64,000 bases of DNA from Yponomeuta sedellus (taxonomy: Eukaryota; Arthropoda; Insecta; Lepidoptera; Yponomeutidae). Below, in pieces: positions 23,845 through 35,460 of this stretch. Each line of letters starts with the position of its first letter. The first letter of the stretch is position 1. Where the stretch lies: NCBI GenBank assembly GCA_934045075.1, contig OW203727.1:14919501-14983500 (forward strand), in the 5' to 3' direction. Position numbers and translations under genes: made by a program. The notes beneath the pieces were generated by a model. It worked only from the letters and a program-made list of their open reading frames with translations. It had not been told where the DNA came from and ran no database searches.

Positions 23845-24815
23845 TTAGTATAGCACATATTTAAAGATGACAAAAGTATTGAATGAACTATGAAATTTAT
23901 TATTTAGAATTAAAGTGTCAGAAGTCACAATTTGATAAAAGGAATGTACCAAAACAACGATAAAATTAAAAAAAACTACCGAAAGTTGCGATCCGAAACT
24001 TAAGGAGAAACGAACACATGAATAGTTTTTCAAGAAAGTTCTAAGTTTAATTAAAATGTTTGGGTGGCTCAGTCCAATCTAATCTATTGTTCTAGCGCAA
24101 AAAATCATGTTGAGCATAAGCCTCCTAAAAGTGCGCAATTTTTTTTGTTCTCGGCCATTATCATCCAGCCGCTACTACTTATTTATTTTAAATCGTCGAT
24201 CTAGTGAGCTGATGGGCATATGCTGCGTTTTCATTTTAATGACAAATCATTGTATTACATTGAGTAGTCTGTTACACCTGAAATGAGTTTGAGCGAGCGA
24301 TAAGCTGCGCCCGACACGGGAGACGGGCGCCGTGGTGAAGTAGAATACTCGTAATATAATAGTGAAAGGGTAAGGTCATTTCACATTCTACCCAACGCGA
24401 ACGAAGTCGCATGCACACCTAGTTCTTAATTAATATGGGTAGCGTTCAGGCTGAAAGGAGTTCAAACAAAAGCTCGCTTTGTAAATGCGGTAAAGAGTTA
24501 ATATTAACGCATATACCTATAATAATGAGATAAGGTACTTCGGGGTGCTGGCTAGCGCCACCAATGGAAAAAAATCATAGCTTGTGTTGTAATACGTTTT
24601 TATTTCAAAGTTTTTAAAGTGAACATGACAACTGTGACAACTTTTTATCGTCCCAAAGCGCCTTAACAGTAAATTTCGGTCCGCATTTAAAAATATATAA
24701 ATATATTTAACTAATTCGACGGCAATGTATTTGTAATGGAGTTATTATTATTATTATTATATCGAATTAAAATTTAAATTTTCAATACGCGGTAGGCACA
24801 TTTGGTAACTAAGTG
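23845..24815. other. No gene recognised
   Basis: AT-rich with a GC-rich patch at 24290-24340. No exon seen. 24820-24875 is a short family D 3' end (CTTGCAGTGGGACGTATAACGGC). Confidence 0.4.
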
Positions 24816-24919
24816 CCTTTATCTTTCTGAGAGAAGAATTTTTCCTTGCAGTGGGACGTATAACGGCTATTTAAAAAAATATCCAATTTATATCGAATCA
24901 TTATTTTTTAAATATCGAA

Positions 24920-25095
24920 AAGATGTCGCTGCCTGTACGTAATACAGAGAATTTTGTAAAGAGGTTCGAAATTTCACTGATGCCAGTGAGTCGCCCATTA
25001 GCTCAGTTGGAAAGAGCGCTGGCACGGATAGCCAGAGGTCGCGGGTTCGAATCCCGGCATAGGTGGAATTTTTAGCCTCTAAATAGGTTTTTAAT
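24920..25095 (+). mobile_element. tRNA-derived SINE (family T), best copy
   Basis: Upstream block GTACGTAATACAGAG...CGAAATTTCACTGATGCC, then a tRNA-like head from 24993: GCCCATTAGCTCAGTTGG (A box), GGTCGCGGGTTCGAATCCC (B box), then GTGGAATTTTTAGCCTC, TAAATAGG and TTTTTAA. D-arm and anticodon-arm pairing is preserved, but the acceptor stem does not pair and position 33 is C, not U. Related copies are at 2072, 9455, 19774, 31627 and 57153. Confidence 0.8.
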
Positions 25096-25310
25096 ATCGA
25101 AAAGAAAATGTTGAGAATGAAATACGTAAGCCCTACCCCAAAAGGGTAACCTTACCATAGTAGGGCTTATTATCATAAAGAATGGAATAAATTCCATTCT
25201 AAATGATTTCTCTTCAAGGCAGGGCCCTGCGTGTAAATGTATGACAAAATTTATTTTCACTATAAAAATTTGCATTTGGCATTGACCAACTTATTTTGGG
25301 CTGAGGAGGC

Positions 25311-25488
25311 GCCGGGGGGTGGGCAGCACCGCCCCCTGCAGTACAATTCCACCGAACTGCGATCCCCAACCCACATGCCCAGCGTGGGGATTATGGGCAT
25401 TACCCCCTATGATAGCACAACGTGGCGTTCTTTAGGGGAGGGCTATGTCCAGCAATGGACTAGTATAGCTTGACGACGACGACGACGA
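25311..25488 (+). mobile_element. Family A retroposon with GAC tail
   Basis: GGGTGGGCAGCACCGCCCCC through GGGGAGGGCTATGTCCAGCA and a (GAC)5-6 tail. The forward frame ends WRSLGEGYVQQWTSIA then stop, which resembles an RTE-type LINE C-terminus. Confidence 0.75.
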
Positions 25489-25975
25489 GGCGCCATTAGT
25501 CACAATTTTCGTAGAAACAATATACGTACTTCCCGCTGCCGTTCACTATTAACAACTTTAAATCCGTTTTCCCCAACTATAATTTTCCCCATTTTTTATG
25601 AGGATCTGATCCACCGAAGCTTTTGCCTTTTGACTCAAACTTGGAGTGTGTACCTACATTAGGAAAATATTTCCAGTAATGGTCGTGGCTCTATAATGTG
25701 GCGAGTGATTAAATTTTAGTGATTTACACTGCCTATGTACGAGTATATGCCCAAATAACCAGTATTTCGGGCACAGCAACAAATTGACTGAATTAGTCTT
25801 GTTCATTTGTGAAGAATAACAAAAAAATACAGTTTTATTGACGTGAATCGTATACAATTATACAGAGCGTATCAAAATCTCGATATACAATCGGGAATAA
25901 GGTGTCCTCAGTACGAACAATTTTCACTTTGGGGAAACCCATGAAATGGAAAAAAATATCGGCTGTTCGATACAT
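25489..25975. other. No gene recognised
   Basis: AT-rich, nothing recognised. Confidence 0.45.
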
Positions 25976-25980
25976 TTAGC

Positions 25981-26112
25981 CCCGGTTTCTGGTACATTGA
26001 CAAGCCGTTAATCTACTGTTAATAGCTGGCAGTTAACAAACGTGCATACAAAAAAAACATTTGACAGCTGTTAACAGTAGATTAACAGATTGTTAGTATA
26101 CGAGAAACTGGG
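25981..26112. repeat. Imperfect palindromic element, MITE-like
   Basis: Arms of about 50 bp are inverted around an A-rich centre. Left: CCCGGTTTCTGGTAC ... GTTAATCTACTGTTAATAGCTG. Right (plus strand): CAGCTGTTAACAGTAGATTAAC ... TATACGAGAAACTGGG. The outer ends (CCCGGTTTCT and AGAAACTGGG) correspond. No clear target duplication was seen, so the class is open. Confidence 0.65.
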
Positions 26113-26940
26113 TGTTAATATGGAAGACTTTTGAAATTTATAACAGAACACGTGTAGCTTATATGCGATCATAGCCTCCTTTTCGCGTGTATATGCTTGG
26201 ATTCTGTTACACCGTGATGATGATACCCACTCCCAGTTTAGCTACAAAATGGAAAATAAAGGAACTTATCGTTTCACCAAAGAATACCGTAGGTACTCTA
26301 GTGTGGCAGCAATGTCGTCCTCAGTTAGATGGTTTATATTTGGTATGGAGCCGCGCTAGTGTGTAGCAGGCTTTACTTGTGAATTCTACGAAACTGCTTT
26401 GAACTATTAAACTACTATCCTTAACTAGTTTAGTTGGGCAATTATAATAATGTAATTTCTAATGAAGCTGTTTAGTGAGATTTTAGTCTGTTATGAAATC
26501 AGTTTCTGTTTCAAAACTAGATTTGACAGACGAGTTTTTCAAATTAACTTGTGGTTTGGCGGTCTTATGAAGTCATCTGATGAAATCATACCAGCTAAAT
26601 TGATTTGTTTGGACTCGATATTCCTTAAACATAGATGCTCACAACAATACTAAGTAAAATATACTACGTACCTAACTGTAAGCTTCAATCGTCACGGCAT
26701 GCCTTCAAGGTTTGTATATAAAAGCTCTTTTTATGTTTCGATTGTTCAGATAACCACGGCTGTATAAGTGTACATAGACATTACTTGTATTGAATCAAAG
26801 ACGTAACCATTCGACATTATGGAAATAGAAAAATAGGTTTAAGAGGGTAATTTATCATGTTATTTTACTGACTGAGGTAATCTATCAAATTTACTTCTAC
26901 ATTGTATGTATTTAGCTCTCTATTCTTGCTTATAACATTA
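26113..26940. other. No gene recognised
   Basis: AT-rich. Short frames only (26462-26653), without motifs. Confidence 0.45.
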
Positions 26941-26947
26941 TAGCCTT

Positions 26948-26996
26948 AACATAATGCTAAACCAGCTGACTTTCAAAGTCAGCTGGCACTTATGTT
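26948..26996. repeat. 49-nt hairpin
   Basis: AACATAA ... CCAGCTGACTTT, C, AAAGTCAGCTGG ... TTATGTT. A 12-bp perfect stem around one base is continued by a 7-bp outer stem. Possibly a MITE relic. Confidence 0.7.
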
Positions 26997-27360
26997 AGTA
27001 AGATATTTTTTTTACCCTTTCTATTGTGTTTTAAAATTTTAAGTCGTAACGTATGTGTGTTTCTGTTGCTAAAATACATGGTCTCTTCTATACTTATTTT
27101 AATTGGAAAGGTAATTATCTCGATTAATGTAGTTAATAGCAGTAATGGTAACTAGACCAATACAACAACGTACTGACAAATCAAATACCTTTTGGGTGAT
27201 AAATCGACTAATGACACGACTATAATTGAATTTAGATAACCATCTATACGGAATGTAGCAAAGGCCCTAATGATGGGCTCTAAATTGTGTCGGAATCCTG
27301 ACGTTTGCGAGATCAATTTTATTTTTTTTATATACAAAACCCACATCACTAGTTAATAAA

Positions 27361-27406
27361 TATTTACTGTTATAAATATAATTTATTATATTTATAACAG
27401 TAAATA
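27361..27406. repeat. 22-bp perfect inverted repeat, 2-nt loop
   Basis: TATTTACTGTTATAAATATA.. at 27361-27382 is exactly complementary to 27385-27406. The tiny spacer and AT-rich arms make a cruciform-prone palindrome. No transcript evidence. Confidence 0.8.
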
Positions 27407-27915
27407 TACATTAACATAACTTGGAGACAGGCATTATTATTTACAAACTCTAAAGACAAAAAAAGAAAACAATAAACTTAGAAATACTAAAATGAAGCAA
27501 ACAGAATATTGAAATTCGGTAGAAAAATCATGACTGCAGACTGTATACATGTGAGTGTGGATGTTTGAATTGACAACATTTCAACTTTTCAGCATACGTA
27601 TTTTACTGTCTTAAAGGAAACTAGATACGAAATAAAACGACCCATATTTTTTTATTTTCTGAAATTCGATGATTTTCATTCATAATTTTCTGATTGAATT
27701 TCGTCTTATTCTAAAAGGACATAACCGCCAAATGACGTCACACATACGGCTTAATAATACTAACACATTGGTTGCCATATCAATAAGAAATAATAATAAT
27801 ACCCTTGCCGCCTTTTTAAAAACCATTGGAATTACGGAAAGGAAAAGTAATTTCTCCGACATGACATTTGAATGAAATTGAAAATGACATAATTATGTCA
27901 TATCATTTCTAATAA
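27407..27915. other. No gene recognised
   Basis: AT-rich; frames near 27669-27875 on both strands show no motif. Confidence 0.45.
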
Positions 27916-27917
27916 TA

Positions 27918-28627
27918 GGGGTTAAAGTATGAAATTGCCGTTTTATTGCAATAGGTTCTTTGAATTGACATAGAATCTTCATGGTTTAAGGTTTTCGAAT
28001 GAAACTTTGTTCAAATGGTTTCTATGATGTTCTTTTTTTAAAAAATGTGAAACATTTGAATATAGAATTTCAATTGTTTTTGTTATTCAATTTAGACAAG
28101 AAAGATGGATACTGCGAAATTTCGAGTGATTTTTGCTGCGTTTGGAGAGGGGTCTACTAATGCCGTTAAACCATGCCGCTAATTCCTGGGTAGTTTGACT
28201 AGGATCGGCTTCCACTATCTCTCTTAATTCATCGTTATTCACCTGTGTGGGCGGTCTTCCTCGTGGCTCGTTCTTTAAGTCGAAATTTCCATCACGAAAA
28301 CGTTTAAACCAAAATCGCACGGTGCGTTCATTAGTAGACCCCTCTCCAAACGCAGCATTGATATTGCGGGCTGTTTCAACCGCGTTAGTTCCGCGTCGGA
28401 ACTCGTATTCAAAAATCACTCGAATTTTCGCAGTATCCATCTTTCTTGTCTAAATTGAATAACAAAAACAATTGAAAGTCGATATTCAAATGTTTCACAT
28501 TTTTTAAAAAAAGAACATCATAGAAACCATTTGAAAAAAGTTTCATACGAAAACCTCAAACCATGAAGATTCTATGTCAATTCAAAGAACCTATTGCAAT
28601 AAAACCGCAATTTCATACTTTAACCCC
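27918..28627 (-). mobile_element. Mariner-derived foldback element with 218-bp inverted arms
   Basis: The element is flanked by TA (27916-27917 and 28628-28629). The arms 27918-28135 and 28410-28627 are inverted copies of equal length, aligning without indels and with only a few mismatches. They start GGGGTTAAAGTATG and include about 180 bp of leader plus the first codons of the transposase (MDTAK). After the left arm, 28136-28162 is a second, inner inverted piece of the coding region (the AAFGEGSTNE codons). It is therefore a rearranged, internally deleted mariner that would fold into a long hairpin. Another copy lies at 1-367. Confidence 0.9.
28087..28440 (-). pseudogene. Truncated mariner transposase N-terminus
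   Basis: ATG at 28440-28438 opens 117 codons. The first about 88 are a mariner/SETMAR-type helix-turn-helix region: FEYEFRRGTNAVETARNINA, NERTVRFWFKRFRDGNFDL, a GRPP hook, and VEADPSQTTQELA. The frame then runs out of homology (AWFNGISRP...) because it crosses the deletion into the opposite arm. The catalytic domain is absent, so it cannot transpose by itself. It could at most encode a DNA-binding fragment. Confidence 0.85.
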
Positions 28628-28629
28628 TA

Positions 28630-29210
28630 ATATTATTAGGCAACGGTACCTCCTCATTCCACCGTATGTGTGACGTTATCAAACAATTTTTGGTTTTTAT
28701 TTATTTTCTCTAAAATTAGGCAATAATTAAAATTCGCAATATTTTTTTCGTAATCAAGATAGCAAAATTAAGAAACGGTATTTTTAGTTTTGCGCGTTGT
28801 AAAATATGAAATGTCAATATATCAATTGCTCATGATTTGGCGTGCGTAATATAGGGCTCAATCCCCTCATCTTCCCCTGCGTGTCTTTTAGAATTAAAGT
28901 AGGAATTATGGATCAACTAGCTGTCCCGGCAAACTTCGTACCGCCACATGATCCGTTTGTACGATTCTTGTTACCATGACAATGAAATCATGGATAAAGC
29001 TTTAAAATATTATCCCACGGATACGTTTTACCACGATATCAAGTTTCCTATGGGTTCCTTGTTAACTATGGTACCCTAAAAAGTTTTTAATTAGTCCGTC
29101 GGATTGTTTTCAAAGGTTAAGACTTAAAATATATTTTTAAATGTGCCTTACGCGAATTAAAATTAACTAGAATTCTTCAAACAAAATTAAGTTTAAACGA
29201 CTCAAAACTT
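28630..29210. other. No gene recognised
   Basis: AT-rich. 29041-29085 (GGTTCCTTGTTAACTATGGTACCCTAAAAA) is a fragment of the GGTTCC dispersed repeat. Confidence 0.45.
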
Positions 29211-29214
29211 AAGT

Positions 29215-29290
29215 GATGGCCAAGAATGGGTCGGTCGGTGGACAGATCACCATCCCGGTGGGCCGACGACGAGACTAGAAAAAGACTGCC
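29215..29290 (+). pseudogene. Possible RTE-type LINE C-terminal fragment
   Basis: The frame ...RSVDRSPSRWADDE resembles the GR..RP..RW.DD motif near the C-terminus of RTE-type polyproteins, as in the clearer remnant at 33688. It is very short, so confidence is low. Confidence 0.3.
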
Positions 29291-31626
29291 CTAGACTAGG
29301 ATACCAATGGCGTAAAAGAGAAGATGCTGTTGTTTGCCTCGCAGTTTACTCTGTTTATGGGCTGATGAGATAGATAGATCTTTAAATGACATTTAAGAAG
29401 TCGTGCAAGTCAGCCTTAACAAGCTGCTGCTTTTTCTTCCTAGCGTGTCGTGGCGAAAGGATTGACCCATCAGCGTTAGGCATCCGCTGAATGTTGCCCA
29501 GGCCAGGATTGTTGTAAGTGGTTGCTAAAATGTATTGTATAATAATTATGATAAAAACTTAACTAACCGTGTAATTAAGTAACTAATAAACTGTCTAAGC
29601 GGCTACTTGATTTGACTAGACTTGCGTTGAATTTATTAGTGAGTTTAAAAGAGATCTTATCGTCACGTGACTATTCATGTATCTGTACATAATCCCTGTA
29701 GCATGAACACTTTCTAAGTTTTTATTAGCATACCTGATGATCATTTATTTTGTATCACTAACTTCATAATTTTATTACTTTCACCTGCGTATGGAGCCAT
29801 TTGCATTGTAACTATTTTACGTATACACTGAATGGTAAGTAAGTATATTTATATAATGTCTGTGTTTAAATTGAGTTTAATAAATTGAAAGAGAAGAACC
29901 GAAGATCGGGCTCAATGGGAAGTCTTGAGAGACGCCTATGTCCGGTAGTGGAGTGCCAGCTGATTTGCTGTTGATAGCTGTTGAAGCTTAAATCGAGACT
30001 ATTCTTGAAATCAATTGCTGGCATCGACTGAAGCTTGGCAAGAAAATCTGTGTATGACATTTTAAATGAATACAAAAAAATCAATTGTATTGTGAAAGCA
30101 AATCTGAAATCCCAAAACAAACTAGCTGTTAAATACAACATTTTATATTTGCTTTCAGTCAATCAATTAGTCAGTCAGTCAGTGAGGGAGTCAATCAATG
30201 GCCTTTACAGCGATTTTTGAGCATTTCCGCTCGTGAAATTTTTCTCCAACTTTCAAATCAGCGTTTTTTGACCTTACGGTTTGCGTATAGTGGTTTATGC
30301 GTAGGTTTTATAGTTTAAGGCAAACAAACTTTGTTAACAACACATAACCTTTCATATCCAACCATTCTACTCCGTTACTTTGCAACAAGCAGATTGTGCT
30401 GTTTACTGTACCAATGTTAAATGCCTACGCTTTTTCAAACAGAAAATAGGCCTTCTCACAACACGGCCTAAGGTGAAGCCCTCAGAACTCCACATCCGGA
30501 TCTTACTGCGGCAGCTTACGTCTGTGGCATTTGTGCCTGCGCCTTTCATCTGCGTGGCCCATTGGCCTGCTCTCACGCTTATGAGAGACCCCGCCTCTCG
30601 CCACAATGCGATTGTTACCCGCCTGTGCCACATGGCTTGTTACGTCTACTGTGCTTTTATGTGACTTAAATCGATAATATCTCGCATGTGGCAGCCGCAG
30701 TACAGTTGAAAATGCGGCAACTCCACTGCCCTAGTCAGCTACGTGACGGGCGACATTGTAACAAACATACAAAGAATTGTCAGCCGTCGTCGGTTGTACT
30801 CTGTGGTTGTGGCTGTTCTGTTAGGAGCTTTGTGGGCAGGGTTGTCATTTTAAGTGTTTTATACACCTTTTAAAGTATAAAATTTAATTAATGCTTTTTA
30901 AGCGTTTTAAAATTTGTTGTAAGCTTAAAAACAATGTAAAGTGAGGTTTGAAATAGTGCTAAACAATGTTAATGTTAATCTCTTGTTCAGTCTTTAAATT
31001 ACGTCGCCAAAATAGAGGTCCAATGACTACTTTTGTCGTACTCGTTTAGTACTACCATTATGTTATCTGTGGTACTACTTAACTACGAACGTAGCTAACG
31101 TTGGTAGTAAGTAACTATCCCTCAGATTCTCTCCAACAGGCGCAAGTTTCAGCCGCTTGAGCATAACGCATAATTATACGTTATTTATCTGGGCTAAATT
31201 CCACCCATTAAACCTTAACTCGCAAACTTATAAGCGCATGGGGTTTTAGGTTAACCTCGCACAATAGAGACAATGAGGCGACAATTTCCCAGGCTCAAAT
31301 ACGTAACTTCGGAGCACCGCAGTCGAGTGGCAGCGCTCCCGTTTCAGAGGGGTTATCTCGAACTTGCTTTACAAATTTACAACACGAACATCGGGTGCGT
31401 GATTCGGAAAGACCAGTGTTACACTGACGTAATAACAAGAAAGACAGTCACTTCCATTTTACTAAATTGAGTCAGATACAGATACGGAATGAGAAAGAAA
31501 ATAACTATCTTTTTGTCTTTGCAAATGTAACGATTGGAAACATCTATATTGTTTCAAACCTGTACGTTGGCATAAAAGGATATTAAAGTAAAGTAAAGGA
31601 TACATTACTTAGATTATATTCTTTTA
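29291..31626. other. No gene confirmed; GC-rich island at 30440-30670
   Basis: Mostly AT-rich. The 30440-30670 island has open frames on both strands (76 and 94 codons) and a GAGAGGCGGGGTCTCTC-like inverted motif on the minus strand. It may be a conserved repeat, but I could not place it and only one copy is in the window. Confidence 0.35.
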
Positions 31627-31770
31627 ATGCACTAACCCGTGCTAAGGACAATTTTAAAAACCTATTTAGAGGCTAAAAATGGGTGGAAATTTTAGGAAAT
31701 TTACATTACTTAGATTTAAGAAATCATGGTTGTATTCTGTTTTCTGGTTGTGCAATAAAGTGTACTCTTT
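31627..31770. mobile_element. Family T SINE tail (minus) joined to LINE family K 3' end (plus)
   Basis: 31627-31687 is the antisense 3' end of SINE T (CCGTGCTAAGGACAATTTTA, ACCTATTTAGAGGCTAAAAA). 31690-31770 continues with the LINE K end (TCATGGTTGTATTCTGTTTT, CTGGTTGTGCAATAAAGTGT). It is a mosaic of two truncated retroposons. Confidence 0.6.
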
Positions 31771-33687
31771 CAATCTCTAATTTTAATAAAGTACTATTCA
31801 AATTTCTGCAAATGAAAAGCCTCAATTTCCTTCTTATGGCTTTTCATCTTAGTAAAAACAATTTAAGTACTTCAATGAAAATTCATAATTTTAACTTTAC
31901 GCCTTTTAACATAAGTCCCGTGCCTACTTTTTTTCACTGCTAATTTGATAAAAGTCGCAATTCCCATATTAAGGCTTTTAATCTAGCATTTTCATGACAT
32001 TCGTCAGGGAATTCCAAAAGAGTCTATAGTCATGCTTCACGTTTAGCCACCAATAGGCGCTGAGCAGCTTCAGTTATTGTGAGTTTTGTTTTGCATGTCA
32101 ATGCTGATCTGCGATCGACTGTATTGACTGTTCGTCGCGACGATTCTCATTATTGCAGTTGGTTTGTGACAGGGCGTCAGATTAAGAGAGATTAGTCGTC
32201 GACGCTCCTATTGTTTTTCGTCGAATATGACGTTTGCAACTGCGTTTATCGCTATTAAAATCGGGTTGGCCAATGCAGGAGCATTGTTCATTGGCTGTGG
32301 AATTGGTGCACATTCTCATTTGGGTGGGCGTGTTTTGGTGTTTAGAAACCGGGCATCAGTGTAATTGCTTTCCGCAATATCTTTTGACAACTGTTTAATT
32401 AGTTTGTTGTTAATACTAAAATTACCACTTGATTAACAAATACTTGGTATACGATCCAGGATCCCATCGAATATAAAACGGCGGCTTACGGCCTACGGTT
32501 ATCAATTATGCTGACACTCCTTTATAGCGTGATGCTACGCGAATTACTTTCGCTATTACTATGTTTACAGGTTAAAATAATAAAGATCGATGGTCTTATT
32601 TACAAAAACACGATTCCTCTGCTCTGGGAAGTATTTTACTCTTTAGAGGAAGTTGAAAAAATCTGTGGTCATATCTTTTCCCTGTAAAGTCTCTACCACA
32701 GAGTATTTTATCTCTGTTTAATCTCGCAAGTCCTGTTAACGTCGAAAATAATAATAGAAACCGATTGTTATTTTCCTTTTCAGGACTGACGATGCTTAAA
32801 AGGCGTTTATGGAGCGTTTTAAGAAATCGTGTTTTATAGATAAACTCGTAAGCGTCGGTAATATATCGTTTGAGCTTAAAGCACCTCTCACTCAACATTT
32901 CCATGACTAAATCTATGCCACTATCAAAATGTTACAAATATTCCGTTACAATGTTTAAAATTTAGATTGTTACACTAATTGTTCATTGTCCGAATGAATG
33001 GGAAAAAATGCGCTATGAAATGACCCCCTTTGTGGGTAGGTATGAATGATTTACTTAAAACGTTAGGTGTTTTACGAAACCACACTCCCACGTTCTTAAT
33101 TCTTCGCCTCAAACATTATAACATAAAACGAATGTCATCTGGGCAATTAAAATGCTGGCTTATAATATTTCACATCATAATTGCCTTGAAGTAGAAATCC
33201 ATACGTCAATATGACCAGCTTTTCACCCTGCAAAAGATTAAAAAGCTGGACAGATTAAACGGATCCATATAAACGTTCATATTTCAGTAATCTTTCGATA
33301 CAGCGAGGCAGCTTTTGTCAGTCAGCTTTTGCAATGCGAAATAACACTTATCCTTTATTTGATCTTTGTGTCACGCCGAAGTATTATTCCTCAAAGAGAA
33401 AAGATTCTTAGAGGGACGCTATGATCACTAATACTCGTTCTTCACTTGCCCTTGTTTTTGTGAACCCCAACGCAATTTACATCGTCTACTATTATAATGA
33501 GGCAATATAAAGTCCCTCTAATCTAAAATGTATTTTATCGAATTTTTCCACCGTAGATAACTAGATACATATTTCTAATGAATGTCTTTCTGCGAAGAGA
33601 CACAATGAAAATAACTATAGGCAATGCCGTAATAATATATCGGTATAGGCGTAGGTATATAAAAATGTAACATAATATGTATTTTCC
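31771..33687. other. No gene recognised
   Basis: Unique-looking. 32040-32360 is relatively GC-rich with GTCGTCGACG and CGTCGCGACG motifs but no coding frame. The frame at 32596-32904 (minus) lacks motifs. Confidence 0.4.
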
Positions 33688-34177
33688 AACAGGCTTAGAA
33701 CCTTCAGCCGAGTCTTCTCGTCATCCATACCGCAATGTTTGAAAACGAAAGTTTTCAATCAGTGCGTCCTACCTGTGATGACCTACGGAGCCACTCCGTG
33801 AGGGACACTCACGAAAGGGCTCGTCCACCAGTTCAAAGTCGCTCAACGAGCTATGGAGAGAGCTATGCTTGGAGTTTCTCTGAAGGATAGGATTCGTAAC
33901 GAATGCATCCGACAGAGAACCAAAGTTATCGACATAGCTCAGACAACTAGCAAGCTGAAGTGGTAATGGGCTGGCCATATCTCGCGAAGAACCGACAACC
34001 ATTGGAGTAAACGTGGTCTTGAGTGGAGACCGCGACTCAGCAAACGTAGTGTAGGACGCTCTCCGACCAGGTGGGATGACGATCTGCGAAAAACTGCCGG
34101 CAGATGCTGGATGCGGCAAGCTGAAGACAGGGCGCTATGGAGCTCATTAGGGAAGGGCAACAATAAAGCGTATGTGC
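33688..34177 (+). pseudogene. RTE-type LINE reverse transcriptase C-terminal remnant
   Basis: The forward frame from 33688 reads NRLRTFSRVFSSSIPQ, then KTKVFNQCVLPVMTYGA, a stop where a conserved Trp is usual, GTLTKGLVHQFKVAQRAMER, MLGVSLKDRIRNE, a second stop after SKLKW, WAGHISRR, and SVGRSPTRWDDDLRK...WSSLGKG. This order (thumb region, AMER.MLG, WAGH, RW.DD) is that of RTE/BovB-type polyproteins after the reverse transcriptase fingers and palm. The two in-frame stops and the missing 5' part show a dead, truncated copy. Confidence 0.82.
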
Positions 34178-34856
34178 AACAATAAAGCGTTATCTACTCG
34201 ACCCTCGCTTTTATTGTTATTGGCGAATTTGAAAACTGTAAGAAAACAAATTATTTTAACTACAACACGAAACCGTTATATACATATCCAAATAGAATGA
34301 CAGTAATATCAGTTATAGCAACTGGGAACCGAAATCAAATCGCAGTTTTGGTCGGAACATAAAACACAGTTTCAGTTGTGAACCCACAAAAATTTCACCG
34401 TGTATTCGTTCTTCATATCTCGCGAAATTCCTATAAAACGGTGCGTTCACGTTTCTGTCATACAGCGAGTTCCCCAAATGGATTTTTTATTGGCCGGCTA
34501 CGGTTATCGTTCAGATATTGTACCGGTTAGCGATACTCAGGGATATAGCAACAGAACATAGAATATGTTGGGTGGTTGTAGCAGAGATTTTTGTTCCATA
34601 CTCGCTCGTAAGCAGCTTGGTTTAAGGGCTATCGGGAATGGTGCTGACTGTTGTTGAGTGTATTGAATAGACGTTGCAATAGTTTTAGGAGAGTTTCGCT
34701 TGAAAATTTTTTGTTTTACGGCGTGTTTTGTTGGATGGTATGATAGAAATACGAGGATAAAAGTTTCACAACATGACGCAGTGCTTTTACGTGATAGACG
34801 GACGATTCGACGAAGGAAATCGTAGGAGACATAAAACTTTAAAACTGCCACACACT
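34178..34856. other. No gene recognised
   Basis: No exon or repeat identified. The frame at 34537-34851 (minus) lacks motifs. Confidence 0.4.
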
Positions 34857-35460
34857 AGCGCGGTCGTGACGGCAAAAACAAATCAGCTGACTTGGGTTTG
34901 ATTTGGATTGACATTTGCTGATCAACAAATTATTAGTAAAGTTATGTTAGATAGTAGGTACAGTCTGTTAGCTTTTAGAATATACCTCGGCTACTATCGG
35001 ATAGAATAGGATATATTCGTGTAATAAAAATATCGGAACTAATATGACGCTTAATTTCGATTATACAGAGCAGGAAGAGTGACTAGAGCCCGAGGTATAT
35101 TCTAAAAGCTAACAGACTGTAGGTAGTACAAAGGGTTGTAATATTCGTTCACTTTTACTATTCGAATATTTCTAGTAGTACTTACCAATAAGTTTCTATT
35201 CAAGTACCTATTATGTTTTTTTCGGCTATTTGCTGTAATACTAGCACGGGCGTGATAGCAAAAACCAATCAGTTTATAAGTTGAGTTTGATTTGTATTGA
35301 CTTTTGCTGATCAGCAAATAAGTAGTAAATTTGTGTTATGGTGCTACACAGGGTTGTAATAATAGTTAATATTTAATATCCGAATATTTCTAGTAGTGCT
35401 TACCAATAAGTTTCAATTCAAGTATTACGTTTTTTTTTTGCTATTTGCTGCCTAAAATAA
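34857..35460. repeat. Diverged tandem duplication, unit about 215 bp, one unit split by a MITE
   Basis: Unit 1 (34857-34960 plus 35126-35240) and unit 2 (35243-35460) share in order: CGTGA.GGCAAAAAC.AATCAG, TTGATTTG.ATTGAC, TTTGCTGATCA.CAAAT, GGGTTGTAAT, CGAATATTTCTAGTAGT, CTTACCAATAAGTTTC and GGCTATTTGCTG. The MITE at 34961-35119 interrupts only unit 1, so unit 2 is an approximate empty site. Confidence 0.75.
34961..35119. mobile_element. 159-bp MITE with 30-bp perfect terminal inverted repeats
   Basis: Left end CAGTCTGTTAGCTTTTAGAA.. (34961-34990) is the exact reverse complement of 35090-35119. The flank TAGGTA occurs on both sides (34955-34960 and 35120-35125), so the duplication is either TA (Tc1/mariner-like, consistent with CAGT termini) or six bases. 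No coding capacity. Confidence 0.9.

Noticed and set aside
24993..25068. tRNA gene
   Set aside because: A and B boxes are present, but the acceptor stem does not pair, position 33 is C, and the same body follows the head in other copies. It is a SINE.
30380..30664. Protein-coding exon in the GC-rich island
   Set aside because: Frames on both strands lack ATG and motifs. It may be a repeat, but I could not confirm this from one copy.
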